In this document: piece by piece, positions 8,439 through 16,700 of the stretch
Layout: every line of letters begins with the position of its first letter
Position numbering within the stretch: position 1 is the stretch's first letter
Source of the DNA: Marinimicrococcus flavescens
Lineage (GTDB): Bacteria > Pseudomonadota > Alphaproteobacteria > Geminicoccales > Geminicoccaceae
Direction of reading: 5' to 3'
Assembly (NCBI GenBank): GCA_029211145.1
Contig: JARGEQ010000051.1
Span: 39,989-103,988 of the forward strand
DNA length: 64,000 nucleotides
Notes under the pieces: model-generated
Told to the model about the DNA's origin: nothing
Database searches by the model: none
The model's input: the letters and a program-made list of their open reading frames with translations, nothing else
Made by a program: the position numbers and the translations under genes

Positions 8439-9170
8439 TCAGAACAGGCTGCCCTGCCTCTTCGCCGGCGGCTCCTGCTCCTCCTCCCCGCCCGGCCCGG
8501 AGCCGGCCGGGGCGGTCAGGCGGGCGTCGTCATTGCGGGGACTGTTGACGCGGCGCTCCACCTGCCACGCCGCCAGCGCCTCGTCCGGCAGCGGCTCGAG
8601 CAGCTCGCCCAGCAGGGCGGGATCCTCCAGGCCCGGGTCGAGCCATGCCGCGAAGGCCTGCTCGGGCAGCATGACCGGCATCCGGTGATGCAGCGGGCGG
8701 ATCGCCGGCGAGGCCGCGGTGGTGAGGATGGCGCAGCTCGTCAGGAGCTCCCCGTCGGCCAGCCGGTTGACCCGCCAGAGCCCGGCGAAGGCCACCGGGC
8801 CGCCATCACGGCGGGTGATGTAGAAGGGCCGGCTGGGGCCGCTCTCCTGCTTTTGCCACTCGTAGAAGCCGTCGGCAGGGATCAGGCAGCGGCCCTTGCG
8901 GAACGAGGCGCGGAACATCGGCTTCTCGGCTGCGGTCTCGGCCCGCGCGTTGATCTGCCGGCCCCGGTCGCCGGCCTCCTTCATCCAGGGCCCCAGCATG
9001 CCCCAGCGCATGAAGACCGCCTCGGGCTCCCCGTCTCTGCCGGCCCGCAGGCTCACGATCTGCGCATCGGGCGTGATGTTCCACGACGCCCGGAAACCCT
9101 CGGGCAGCGGCACCCCGAACAGGGCGTGAAACTGCGCCGGCGTCACCGAGAGGGCAAAGCGGCCACACAT
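8439..9170 (-). CDS. SOS response-associated peptidase (HMCES/YedK family)
   Basis: HMCES/YedK-family protein (243 aa), which caps abasic sites in single-stranded DNA through a thiazolidine bond to its N-terminal cysteine. Key residues are all present: Cys2 (MCGRF), Asn74 in NARAE, Glu104 in ADGFYEW, and the HHRMP histidines at 161-162. The C-terminal ~20 residues are Gly/Glu-rich and poorly conserved. It starts 3 nt after the stop of the APH-AAA kinase gene, so the two are probably co-transcribed. Convergent to the EEP gene. Confidence 0.93.
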   Translation of the reverse strand: MCGRFALSVTPAQFHALFGVPLPEGFRASWNITPDAQIVSLRAGRDGEPEAVFMRWGMLGPWMKEAGDRGRQINARAETAAEKPMFRASFRKGRCLIPADGFYEWQKQESGPSRPFYITRRDGGPVAFAGLWRVNRLADGELLTSCAILTTAASPAIRPLHHRMPVMLPEQAFAAWLDPGLEDPALLGELLEPLPDEALAAWQVERRVNSPRNDDARLTAPAGSGPGGEEEQEPPAKRQGSLF

Positions 9171-9173
9171 CGC

Positions 9174-10703
9174 TCAGTCCTCCAGGAGCGGGCGCAGCTC
9201 GGCTGCGATCGCATCCACCGGCCGGCCTGCCGGCACCTCTTGCCAGCCGGCGGCAGGCGTCTCCAGAGCGTTGCGCTGCATCCGCACCACCTCCACCGTT
9301 GCATCGGAGGCATCGCCGTTGCGTGCTGCCACCCGCGCCTCCAGGACCTCCTCGGGCGCCTCGAGCCAAAGGCCCAGGAACGGCACGCCGGCCTCCTCGG
9401 CCACCGCCTCGATCTCCCGGCGCTGCTCCGCCAGCCCGTAGACGCCGTCGGCGATCACAGCCCGGCCGGCGCGCAGCAGGAGACCGGCGCGCGCGGCAAT
9501 CTCGGCGAACACACGCTGCGAAACCTCGGGCCGGTAGGCCTCGGGCGGCAGGCGCTCGGTGGGGGCGCGGCCGAACTGGCGCTTGCGGATGACGTCACTG
9601 CGCAGGATCACCGCGCCGGGCGCCGCGCCGATCCCGGGTGCCAACGCCCGGGCCAGCGAGGTCTTGCCGGTTCCCGAGCGTCCCGCTACCGCCACGAGGC
9701 GGGGCGGCGCCGGCTCGAGGAAGTCCAGGGCCAGCTGCAAATAGGCGTTGGCCTCGGCCACCGCCCGCCGACACGTCTCCTCGTCCTCGGCGAGCCGCAC
9801 GGTGAAGCCGGAGATCTTGGCCCGCACGGTGGCGCGCACCGAAAGGAAGAGCGGCAGCAGGGCCAGCCCCTCTTCGTCCGGGACCTCCTCCAGCCAGGCC
9901 TGGAGAACGATCTGCGCCTCGCGGGGCAGGCCCCGATGGATCAGGTCCATCAGCAAAAAACCCAGGTCGTAGAGCAGGTCGACGCAGGCGAACTCCTCGT
10001 TGAACTCGATGCAGTCGAAGAGTGTGGGCCTTCCGTCCAGGAGGACGATGTTGGCGAGGTGCAGGTCGCCGTGGCAGTGGCGCACCCGGCCGGCGGCGCG
10101 CCGTGCGTCGAGAAGCTCCGCGTCGGCCGCCAGGACGGCACGGGTGGCGGCGTTGAGGGCTGCCACCTGTCCGCTGTCCAGCACGCTGCCGGCGAGGCTC
10201 TCGAGATCGCCCGCATTGCCCTCGACCACCTCCTGCATGGCGGCGTGGCCGCCTCGGTCGGGCCGGGGCTCGGCGGCCTCGTGGAAGCACGCGATCCCAT
10301 GCGCCAGCTCCTCGAGGAGCTCGCGGGACAGCCCGTGCGCGGCGGCGTGCCGGTCGAGCTGGGCCTCGGAAGGAAAGCGCCGCATGGCGAGCAGCCACTC
10401 CACCGGCTCGCCCGCGCCGTCGAGCGCCAGCCCTCCTTCTGCCTCGCGGGTCACCGGCAGCACCCGCTCGTAGAGGTCCGGGGCGGTGCGGCGATTGAGG
10501 CGAAGCTCGTCGCGCAGGGCGCGCTCGCGCTTGGCGAGGCTCGAGAAGTCCAGAAAGCTGAAGCGGATCGCCCGCTTCATCTTCAAGGCCCGGCCGCCCG
10601 CCAGGAACACCGCGGCGCCGTGCGTGTCCACGCGCTGGACATCCGGCCCCAGCGCCTCATTCTCAAGAAACGCGATGATCTCGTCCTGCGCGTGCTCCGT
10701 CAT
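9174..10703 (-). CDS. Bifunctional aminoglycoside-phosphotransferase-like / AAA-type P-loop protein
   Basis: A 509-aa two-domain protein. Residues ~1-320 form an APH-like kinase fold with RHCHGDLHLANI (catalytic-loop Asp) and LFDCIEFN (metal-binding Asp). Residues ~330-505 form a P-loop kinase domain with the Walker A motif AGRSGTGKTS and a DGVYG motif. The architecture is common in proteobacterial genomes as an 'aminoglycoside phosphotransferase/ATP-binding' protein; the substrate is unknown and it should not be read as an antibiotic-resistance gene. ATG 10703 has AAGGAG 5 nt upstream. The HMCES gene follows immediately. Confidence 0.85.
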   Translation of the reverse strand: MTEHAQDEIIAFLENEALGPDVQRVDTHGAAVFLAGGRALKMKRAIRFSFLDFSSLAKRERALRDELRLNRRTAPDLYERVLPVTREAEGGLALDGAGEPVEWLLAMRRFPSEAQLDRHAAAHGLSRELLEELAHGIACFHEAAEPRPDRGGHAAMQEVVEGNAGDLESLAGSVLDSGQVAALNAATRAVLAADAELLDARRAAGRVRHCHGDLHLANIVLLDGRPTLFDCIEFNEEFACVDLLYDLGFLLMDLIHRGLPREAQIVLQAWLEEVPDEEGLALLPLFLSVRATVRAKISGFTVRLAEDEETCRRAVAEANAYLQLALDFLEPAPPRLVAVAGRSGTGKTSLARALAPGIGAAPGAVILRSDVIRKRQFGRAPTERLPPEAYRPEVSQRVFAEIAARAGLLLRAGRAVIADGVYGLAEQRREIEAVAEEAGVPFLGLWLEAPEEVLEARVAARNGDASDATVEVVRMQRNALETPAAGWQEVPAGRPVDAIAAELRPLLED

Positions 10704-10801
10704 GGATCTCCTTCCGGAATGGGTCGCCCGCGCCTTGCACGGGGAGGTCGCTGGGATTACACCGTTGAGCGTGGCTTTTTCTCAATTCCACGGTGACAGC
10801 A

Positions 10802-11803
10802 ATGCAAATTCGATCCGGTTTCGTGGACCTCGTCGGCAACACGCCTCTCGTGCGCCTGAAGAAGGTCTCGCAGGAGACCGGCTGCGAGATTCTCGGCAAG
10901 TGCGAGTTCCTCAATCCCGGCGGCAGCGTCAAGGATCGCGCCGCCTGGGCGATCATAGAGGATGCCGAGAAAAAGGGCCTGCTCGAGCCGGGCGGCGTGA
11001 TCGTCGAGGGCACGGCCGGCAATACCGGCATCGGCCTCGCCCTCGTGGGCAACACGCGCGGCTATCGCACCGTCATCGTGATGCCCGAGACCCAGAGCCA
11101 GGAAAAGAAGGACATGCTGCGCCTGGCAGGGGCGGATCTGCGGCTGGTGCCGGCCGTACCCTACAAGAACCCCGACAACTACGTGAAATATGCCGGCAGG
11201 CTCGCCGAGGAAATGGCGCGAAGCGAGCCCAACGGCGCAATCTGGGCCAACCAGTTCGACAATGTGGCCAACCGCGAGGGCCACTACCGCACCACCGGCC
11301 CCGAGATCTGGGAGCAGACCGGCGGGAAGATCGACGGCTTCACCTGCGCGGTGGGCACCGGCGGCACGCTGGCGGGGGTCGGCATGTTCCTCAAGGAGCG
11401 CCGTGCCGGGGTGCGCATAGCGCTGGCCGACCCGATGGGTGCCGCCCTCTACAATTTCTACAAGAACGGCGAGCTCAAGGCCGAGGGCAGCTCGATCACC
11501 GAGGGAATCGGCCAGGGCCGGATCACCGCCAATCTCGAGGGCGCGCCGGTCGACGACGCCTTCCAGATCCCCGACGAGGAAGCCCTGCCTCTGCTGTTCG
11601 ATCTCGCGATCGAGGAAGGGCTGGTGCTGGGCGGCTCCTCGGCGATCAACATCGCCGGTGCGGTGAGGCTGGCCAGGGAGCTGGGCCCGGGCCATACCAT
11701 CGTCACCATCCTGTGCGACTATGGCAGCCGCTACCAGAGCAAGCTCTTCAACCCCGCGTTCCTCGCGGAAAAGGGATTGCCGGCGCCGCGCTGGCTGGCC
11801 TAA
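10802..11803 (+). CDS. cysK: Cysteine synthase A (O-acetylserine sulfhydrylase)
   Basis: PLP enzyme (333 aa) that makes cysteine from O-acetylserine and sulfide in the cytoplasm. PLP Lys44 lies in GGSVKDRAA, preceded by VGNTPLVRL; the phosphate-binding loop is GTAGNTGIG, with a C-terminal GGSSAINI segment. The sequence has the longer alphaproteobacterial form with the PYKNPDNYVKYAGRLAEE insertion. I prefer ATG 10802 because GGTGA lies 5 nt upstream; a GTG at 10793 in the same frame is the alternative. It heads a same-strand run with a mercaptopyruvate sulfurtransferase 34 nt downstream, which fits sulfur metabolism. Confidence 0.93.
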   Translation: MQIRSGFVDLVGNTPLVRLKKVSQETGCEILGKCEFLNPGGSVKDRAAWAIIEDAEKKGLLEPGGVIVEGTAGNTGIGLALVGNTRGYRTVIVMPETQSQEKKDMLRLAGADLRLVPAVPYKNPDNYVKYAGRLAEEMARSEPNGAIWANQFDNVANREGHYRTTGPEIWEQTGGKIDGFTCAVGTGGTLAGVGMFLKERRAGVRIALADPMGAALYNFYKNGELKAEGSSITEGIGQGRITANLEGAPVDDAFQIPDEEALPLLFDLAIEEGLVLGGSSAINIAGAVRLARELGPGHTIVTILCDYGSRYQSKLFNPAFLAEKGLPAPRWLA

Positions 11804-11837
11804 GTGCCCCCGGGGCACCCGCGGAGGCTCGCTGCAA

Positions 11838-12677
11838 ATGGCACACGCTCTCGTCTCGACCGACTGGCTCGCGCAGAACCTGCACGCTCCCGACGTGCGG
11901 GTGGTCGATGCGACCTGGTACCTGCCGGGCGTCGGCCGCGATGCCAGGGCGGAGTATGCCGAGCGCCACATCCAGGGCGCCGTCTATTTCGACATTGACG
12001 AGATCGCCGAGCAGGACACCGGCCAGCCGCATACCGTGCCGGGCCCGGTCCGCTTCAGCTCGCGGGTGCGCCGGCTGGGTCTCGGCGACGGCCTCAGGAT
12101 CGTCGTCTACGACGCCAACAGGTTCTGCGCCTCGGCCCGGGTCTGGTGGATGTTCCGGCTGATGGGCCACCGGGAGGTCTACGTGCTGGACGGCGGCCTC
12201 GAGAAGTGGCTGGCCGAGGGGCGGCCCGTCGACGACCGGCCGGTGCGGCCCACCGAGCGGCATTTCACGGCGCGCCAGCACAGCCACCTTCTGCGCGAGC
12301 TCGACCAGGTCCGCGCCAACCTTACCCAGCGGCGCGAGCACCTCGTCGACGCCCGCTCGGCCGGGCGCTTTAGCGGCACCGAGGCAGAGCCGCGGGCCGG
12401 GCTCAAGAGCGGCCACATTCCCGGCAGCTGCAACCTCCCCTACCCGGCGCTGATCGCCGCCGACGGCACGATGCGCCAGGCGGACGAGCTGCGCCGCCTC
12501 TTCGAGGAAGCCGGGGTCGATCTCGGGGCGCCGCTGGTCACGACCTGCGGCTCGGGCGTGTCGGCGGCGGTCCTCAGCCTCGCCCTGTACCGGCTCGGGC
12601 GCGAGGACGTGGCGCTCTATGACGGGTCGTGGAGCGAGTGGGGCGCCCAGCCGGACACGCCGGTCGCCACCGGCTGA
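11838..12677 (+). CDS. sseA: 3-mercaptopyruvate/thiosulfate sulfurtransferase (tandem rhodanese)
   Basis: Two rhodanese domains in 279 aa. The N-terminal, non-catalytic domain includes GHREVYVLDGGLEKWLAEGRP. The C-terminal domain carries the active-site loop CGSGVSA with Cys237. That loop matches mercaptopyruvate sulfurtransferases (CGSGVTA in E. coli SseA) better than thiosulfate-type CRxGx[R/T] loops. It would transfer the sulfane sulfur of 3-mercaptopyruvate to a thiol or cyanide acceptor. ATG 11838 has CGGAGG 10 nt upstream. It lies directly after cysK, suggesting coupled cysteine synthesis and turnover. Confidence 0.92.
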   Translation: MAHALVSTDWLAQNLHAPDVRVVDATWYLPGVGRDARAEYAERHIQGAVYFDIDEIAEQDTGQPHTVPGPVRFSSRVRRLGLGDGLRIVVYDANRFCASARVWWMFRLMGHREVYVLDGGLEKWLAEGRPVDDRPVRPTERHFTARQHSHLLRELDQVRANLTQRREHLVDARSAGRFSGTEAEPRAGLKSGHIPGSCNLPYPALIAADGTMRQADELRRLFEEAGVDLGAPLVTTCGSGVSAAVLSLALYRLGREDVALYDGSWSEWGAQPDTPVATG

Positions 12678-12775
12678 GCGCGGCGTCCGACATGGCCTCG
12701 CCGCGCCGGCCAAATCGGCTCTGGCGCGGCTGCCGCCGGACGCGCTAGCCCTGCTGGCCCCGCAAGGAGCCAGCC

Positions 12776-13393
12776 ATGTATGTCCCATCCCACTTCCGTG
12801 CGCCCGACGAGCAGGCCGCCGTCGAGATCGTCGAACGGCACGGCTTTGGCATGCTGGTCGGCGCTAGCGGCGCACGGCCGATGGTGACGCACCTGCCGAT
12901 GGTCCTGGAGCGGACCGGCCAGGGCCTCGTGCTGCTGGGGCATGTGGCGCGCGCCAATCCGCACTGGCAACACCTGGACGGCGCCGAGGCGCTGGCAGTC
13001 TTCGCCGGGCCGCACGCGCACGTCTCGCCGGACTGGTACGCGGCCGGCCCCGCGGTGCCGACCTGGAACTACGTTGCGGCGGAGGCTGTCGTCCGGGTGG
13101 AGACCGTCGAGGCGCCCGAGGCGCTCGAGGGGATCCTCCTCGCGCTGACCCGGCGCTACGAGCCGAGCTGGACCTTTGCGAGCCAGCCCGAGAAGTTCCG
13201 CCAAGCGATGCTGCGCGGCATCGTGGGGCTGCGGATGGCGGTGCTGCAGCTCGAGGCAAAGCTCAAGATGAGCCAGAACCGCTCGTCCGCCGACCGCGCG
13301 GGCGTGGTGGCGGGCCTGCGCGCCCGGGGCGGACCGGAAGACGCCGCGGTGGCCGGGCTGGTGGCCGGCCTGGCGCCTTCCGGACCCGGCTAG
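12776..13393 (+). CDS. PaiB-like FMN-binding protein
   Basis: A 205-aa protein of the PaiB ('FMN-binding negative transcriptional regulator') family, with a split-barrel flavin-binding fold. The N terminus MYVPSHFR, the HLPMVLE segment, GHVARANPHW, FAGPHAHVSPDWY and PTWNYVAAEA are all hallmarks. PaiB of Bacillus affects sporulation and protease genes; in proteobacteria it is more probably a flavoenzyme or flavin sensor of unknown role. ATG 12776 has AAGGAG 6 nt upstream. It ends 14 nt from the convergent OmpA-family gene. Confidence 0.92.
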   Translation: MYVPSHFRAPDEQAAVEIVERHGFGMLVGASGARPMVTHLPMVLERTGQGLVLLGHVARANPHWQHLDGAEALAVFAGPHAHVSPDWYAAGPAVPTWNYVAAEAVVRVETVEAPEALEGILLALTRRYEPSWTFASQPEKFRQAMLRGIVGLRMAVLQLEAKLKMSQNRSSADRAGVVAGLRARGGPEDAAVAGLVAGLAPSGPG

Positions 13394-13406
13394 GAGCGGC
13401 CGGGGC

Positions 13407-14357
13407 TCAGAACCGCAGGCCGAGGTCGAGACCGCCCCACAAGATGCCCTCGTCCCAGTTCGGGTTGCGGAACTGGTAGTCGTAGGCGATCTTCGGGCGC
13501 AGCGTCAGCCCGGCGATGTTGAAGCCGAAGCCGATCTCCGGGCCGGCCACGAAGCCGTCCTGCACGCCCTTGCCGTACACGCCGCCGACATTGATGCTGA
13601 AGACGGGCTGGAACATGCCGAGATCGGGGGCGAAATCGATGCTGGCCACGGTACGCCCGGTAAGCCCGTCATCCTCGCCGTTGAAGCTCCACAGCACGCC
13701 CTGCTTCAAGGAGACGCCGCCCAGATAGCCCGGCAGCGCCATGAAGCCCAGCTCGATGCCGGCAAGGTCGTTCTCGGTGCCGTCGTCGCCCTGGTCGGTC
13801 TCGCGGAAATTGTGGCCGTAGAGCGGGGCCACCGAGAAGCCGTAGCGGCCCTCGGGCTCGGCCGGGGGCATCGGCTGGGGGGCCGCGGGCGCCGCCACGA
13901 CCGGGGCCGGAGCCGGCGCTGCCGGCAGCATGATCTCGACGCGCCGGTTCTGGCGCTCGCGGACGCCGTCCGCGGTCGGCACCAGAAGGTCCTGCTCGCC
14001 CACACCGGTCATGGCGATGTCCTGCGCGGGCACGCCCTGCCGCTCGAGCTCGCGCGCGACCGCGTCGGCGCGGCGCTGCGAGAGGTCAAGGTTGTAGGAC
14101 GAGGTGCCAACGGTGTCAGTGTGGCCGACGACCCGAAGGCGGGCCGCGCCGGTGCGCCGATAGGCGTCGGCAGCATCGCCGATGGTCTGCCGCGCTTCGT
14201 CGGTCAGCGTCGCCTTGTCGAAGGCGAAGAACACCATGTAGCTGGCGTCGCTCTCCATTTGGGAACTGGCGCCACCGGACGTGGAGGACTGCTGGGCATA
14301 GGCCGCGACCGGGAGCGACATGGCCAGCAGGGAGACACCTACAAGAAGCATTCTCAT
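13407..14357 (-). CDS. OmpA-family protein with N-terminal peptidoglycan-binding domain and C-terminal barrel-like domain
   Basis: A 316-aa envelope protein. The signal peptide (1-21) ends in AYA|QQ. Residues ~40-145 form an OmpA-like peptidoglycan-binding domain (FFAFDKATLTDEAR, LRVVGHTDTVG, LSQRRADAV, RQNRRVEI). Residues ~146-168 are an Ala/Pro linker. Residues ~170-316 have alternating aromatic/Gly strands and end in GGLDLGLRF, with the terminal Phe typical of outer-membrane barrels. This order is the reverse of classical OmpA (barrel first). ATG 14357 is chosen because it opens the signal peptide; the open frame extends far upstream without one. Nested inverted repeats lie at 14365-14412 upstream. 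Confidence 0.88.
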   Translation of the reverse strand: MRMLLVGVSLLAMSLPVAAYAQQSSTSGGASSQMESDASYMVFFAFDKATLTDEARQTIGDAADAYRRTGAARLRVVGHTDTVGTSSYNLDLSQRRADAVARELERQGVPAQDIAMTGVGEQDLLVPTADGVRERQNRRVEIMLPAAPAPAPVVAAPAAPQPMPPAEPEGRYGFSVAPLYGHNFRETDQGDDGTENDLAGIELGFMALPGYLGGVSLKQGVLWSFNGEDDGLTGRTVASIDFAPDLGMFQPVFSINVGGVYGKGVQDGFVAGPEIGFGFNIAGLTLRPKIAYDYQFRNPNWDEGILWGGLDLGLRF

Positions 14358-14364
14358 GGCCGGA

Positions 14365-14412
14365 CATCCAAGATGAGACGATGGGAACGTCCCACGATAG
14401 CATTCTTGGATG
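14365..14412 (-). repeat. Nested inverted repeat upstream of the OmpA-family gene
   Basis: Outer arms CATCCAAGA (14365-14373) and TCTTGGATG (14404-14412) are perfectly complementary and enclose a second dyad TGGGA-ACG-TCCCA (14382-14394). The structure ends 8 nt before the start codon of the minus-strand OmpA gene, so it is either a 5'-leader hairpin or an operator over the promoter. An extended -10-like TGC-TATCGT lies inside it at about 14394-14402 on the minus strand. Confidence 0.6.
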
Positions 14413-14539
14413 CCCGACGTTCCGTCCGGCGCGCCATGATCCGTCCGCCATCGGGCTTTCGGCGCAGGTAGAGGGACAGCTGTGGCGCGATTGCCGCACC
14501 AGGGCGCGGCGCCGCAGGCAACAGGGCGGCTCTGGCGCT

Positions 14540-15139
14540 TCAGCCGATGAGGGGGATATGCGCGCCGGCGGTGGCGGGGTAGTGGCCGGTGAGCCGCGGA
14601 TCGTCGCCGATCTCGATGGCCCGGCGGTAGGGCACGAAGCCGGAGCGCTGGTAGAAGGCCAGAGCAGCGGGATGGTCGAGGCTGCAGGTATGGACCCAAA
14701 AGCGCCGCGGCTCGTGACGCCAGGCGAGGTCGAGCGCCTGCTCCATGAGCCAACGGCCGGCTCCGGTTCCCACCAGGCTCGGCGCCACGCCGAAGAAGGC
14801 GAGCTCGATGTCGGGCGGGAAGCGGCGGTCGAGCTCGAGAATGCCCTCCGCCCTGCCGTCCTTCTCCACAGCGTAGAGATCGACCAGCGGGTCGTGCAGG
14901 ATGGCGGCCAGCTCCTGATCGGACAGAACCAGGCGGCTGGCCCACAGCCACGGCTCGCCCACCTGCCGGAACAGCCCCCGATACCAGTCGAGATCGGCGC
15001 TCGCGACCCGGCGCAGCGCCAGGTCGGCGCGCGCCGGCACGGGCCGCGGAGCAGGACGCGCGGTCATCTCGAGATAGGTCACCACCTCGACGAGCTTGCC
15101 GGGGGGGATGTCGTAATGGCCGTTCTGATCGAGCCGCAT
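14540..15139 (-). CDS. GNAT-family N-acetyltransferase
   Basis: A 199-aa acetyl-CoA-dependent acyltransferase. After a ~45-residue N-terminal region, the GNAT core shows LRRVASADLDWY, AEGILELDRR, the acetyl-CoA loop region (VGTGAGRWLMEQALDLAW) and a C-terminal ALAFYQRSGFVPYRR, the usual motif B. The target amine is unknown. ATG 15139 lies 2 nt after the stop of the MBL hydrolase; a GTG at 15145 overlapping that stop as GTGA is an alternative start. It is the last gene of the mltB-to-tatD minus-strand run. Confidence 0.88.
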   Translation of the reverse strand: MRLDQNGHYDIPPGKLVEVVTYLEMTARPAPRPVPARADLALRRVASADLDWYRGLFRQVGEPWLWASRLVLSDQELAAILHDPLVDLYAVEKDGRAEGILELDRRFPPDIELAFFGVAPSLVGTGAGRWLMEQALDLAWRHEPRRFWVHTCSLDHPAALAFYQRSGFVPYRRAIEIGDDPRLTGHYPATAGAHIPLIG

Positions 15140-15141
15140 GG

Positions 15142-15912
15142 TCACTCCGCCATCTCGATCACGAGGCCGTCGAAGGCCGGCAGCACGCCCGCGGGCAGGC
15201 GCGAGGCCCAGTCGGCATAGTCGACCTCGTGGTTCATGTGGGTGAGGAAGGCCCGCCGCGGCGCCACCCGCTCGATCCAGGCGAGGGCCCGGTCGAGATG
15301 CGCGTGGCTGGGGTGCGGCCGGTCGCGCAACGCGTCGACAATCCAGATCTCGGTGCCCGAAAGGATGTCGAACGCCCGTTCGTCGAGCGCATCGGCATCG
15401 GTCGAGTAGGCAAAGCCGCCGATGCGAAAGCCCCAGCTCTCGCCGTGCCCGTGCTTCTGCGCGAACGGCAGCACCTCGAGCGCGCCGATCCTGAACGGCC
15501 CGTCGACGGCATGCGCTGCCAGATGCGGCCGCCAGAATCCGTGCTCGCTGCGTCCGCCCTCGAAGGCGTAGGGAAAGCGGCTGCGGATCCGCTCGAGCAC
15601 GGTGGCGTGGGCATAGGTCGGGATCGGCGCCATCATGTTGTTGTTGATGGCGCGCAGATCGTCCAGCCCGTGGACATGGTCGGCGTGGGCGTGGGTATAG
15701 ATCAGCGCGTCGATGGTGCCGATGCCGGCATCGAGACATTGCTGGCGCAGGTCGGGGCCGGTGTCGAAGAGCACCTTGCGGCCCTGCGCCTCGACGAGGA
15801 TCGAGCAGCGCCGCCGCTTGTTGCGCGGATCGGGCGAGACGCAGACCGCACAGCCGCAGCCTATCTGCGGAACGCCCGCCGATGTGCCGCAGCCGAGGAC
15901 GGTTACCCTCAT
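15142..15912 (-). CDS. MBL-fold metallo-hydrolase (PhnP-like)
   Basis: A 256-aa metallo-beta-lactamase-fold hydrolase. It starts with MRVTVLGCGTSAGVPQIGCGCAVC, whose Cys residues recall the PhnP/cyclic-phosphate phosphodiesterase branch, then KVLFDTGPDLR and the metal-binding THAHADHVHG, with later histidines in HGESWGF and HMNHE. Related proteins hydrolyse cyclic phosphodiesters; this one is regularly found after tatD in alphaproteobacteria. ATG 15912 overlaps the tatD stop (ATGA), indicating translational coupling. Confidence 0.9.
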   Translation of the reverse strand: MRVTVLGCGTSAGVPQIGCGCAVCVSPDPRNKRRRCSILVEAQGRKVLFDTGPDLRQQCLDAGIGTIDALIYTHAHADHVHGLDDLRAINNNMMAPIPTYAHATVLERIRSRFPYAFEGGRSEHGFWRPHLAAHAVDGPFRIGALEVLPFAQKHGHGESWGFRIGGFAYSTDADALDERAFDILSGTEIWIVDALRDRPHPSHAHLDRALAWIERVAPRRAFLTHMNHEVDYADWASRLPAGVLPAFDGLVIEMAE

Positions 15913-16700
15913 GCCGCCGGGCGCAGTGCCGCCGCCCGGGTGAACAGGCGGCAGAAATTGGCGGTGGTGGCGCGCTCGATCTCGGCCAGCGGCAGGCCCT
16001 TGAGCGCTGCCAGCGCCTTGGCGGTGTGGACCGTGAACGCGGGCTCGTTGGTGCGCCCGCGCAGCGGCATCGGCGCCAGATAGGGCGCGTCGGTCTCGAG
16101 CAGCAGCCGGTCGAGCGGCATGTCCGCCACCGTGGCGCGGATCGCCTCCGATTTCTTGAAGGTGAGGATCCCGCCAATACCCAGATAGAGCCCCATCGCC
16201 ACCGCCCGCTCGGCCAGCCAGCGGCTCGAGCTGTAGCAGTGGATCACGCCGGTGAAGGCGCCCTTCACCATCTCGTCCTCGAGAATGGCGATGGTGTCCT
16301 CCTCGGCCTCGCGGGTGTGCACCACCAGCGGCAGGCCGGTCTCGCGCGCCGCCCTTATATGGGTGCGGAAGCTCGCTGCCTGCCGCTCGCGGGGGCCATA
16401 ATCGTAGAAATAGTCGAGCCCGCTCTCACCGATGCCGACGACGCGGGGATGGCGCGCCGCCTCGATGAGAGGTGCGGGATCGTCGAGCCCCTGCTCGCCG
16501 GCATGGTGCGGATGGATGCCCAGAGCGCAGAGCACCTCGGGATGGCGCTCGGCCACCCCCAGGGCCTTGGCCCAGCCGGCGCGGGTCGTGCCGATGGTGA
16601 CCATGAGACCGACACCGGCCTCCACCGCGCGCGCGACGACGGCGGCCTCGTCCTCGGCAAGGCCGTCATAGTCGAGGTGGCAGTGGCTATCGACGATCAT
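15909..16700 (-). CDS. tatD: TatD-family metal-dependent hydrolase (3'-5' DNase-like)
   Basis: A 263-aa TIM-barrel hydrolase of the TatD DNase family: DSHCHLD near the N terminus (first metal ligands), IGESGLDYFY (Glu), VVHTREAEEDT (His), GVIHCYSSS (His) and LLLETDAPYLAP (Asp). Family members are Mg-dependent 3'-5' exonucleases used in DNA repair and decay, and are not part of the Tat export machine. It overlaps metG by 4 nt (ATG 16700 against the metG stop at 16697) and the MBL gene by 4 nt, in the conserved metG-tatD-MBL order. Confidence 0.95.
   Translation of the reverse strand: MIVDSHCHLDYDGLAEDEAAVVARAVEAGVGLMVTIGTTRAGWAKALGVAERHPEVLCALGIHPHHAGEQGLDDPAPLIEAARHPRVVGIGESGLDYFYDYGPRERQAASFRTHIRAARETGLPLVVHTREAEEDTIAILEDEMVKGAFTGVIHCYSSSRWLAERAVAMGLYLGIGGILTFKKSEAIRATVADMPLDRLLLETDAPYLAPMPLRGRTNEPAFTVHTAKALAALKGLPLAEIERATTANFCRLFTRAAALRPAA

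Noticed and set aside
9174..10703. Aminoglycoside resistance gene
   Set aside because: The APH-like fold is fused to a P-loop kinase in a housekeeping context; such fusions are widespread and have no shown resistance role.
8685..10796. 703-codon plus-strand frame
   Set aside because: Antisense to HMCES and the APH-AAA gene, both with full motif sets and ribosome binding sites.
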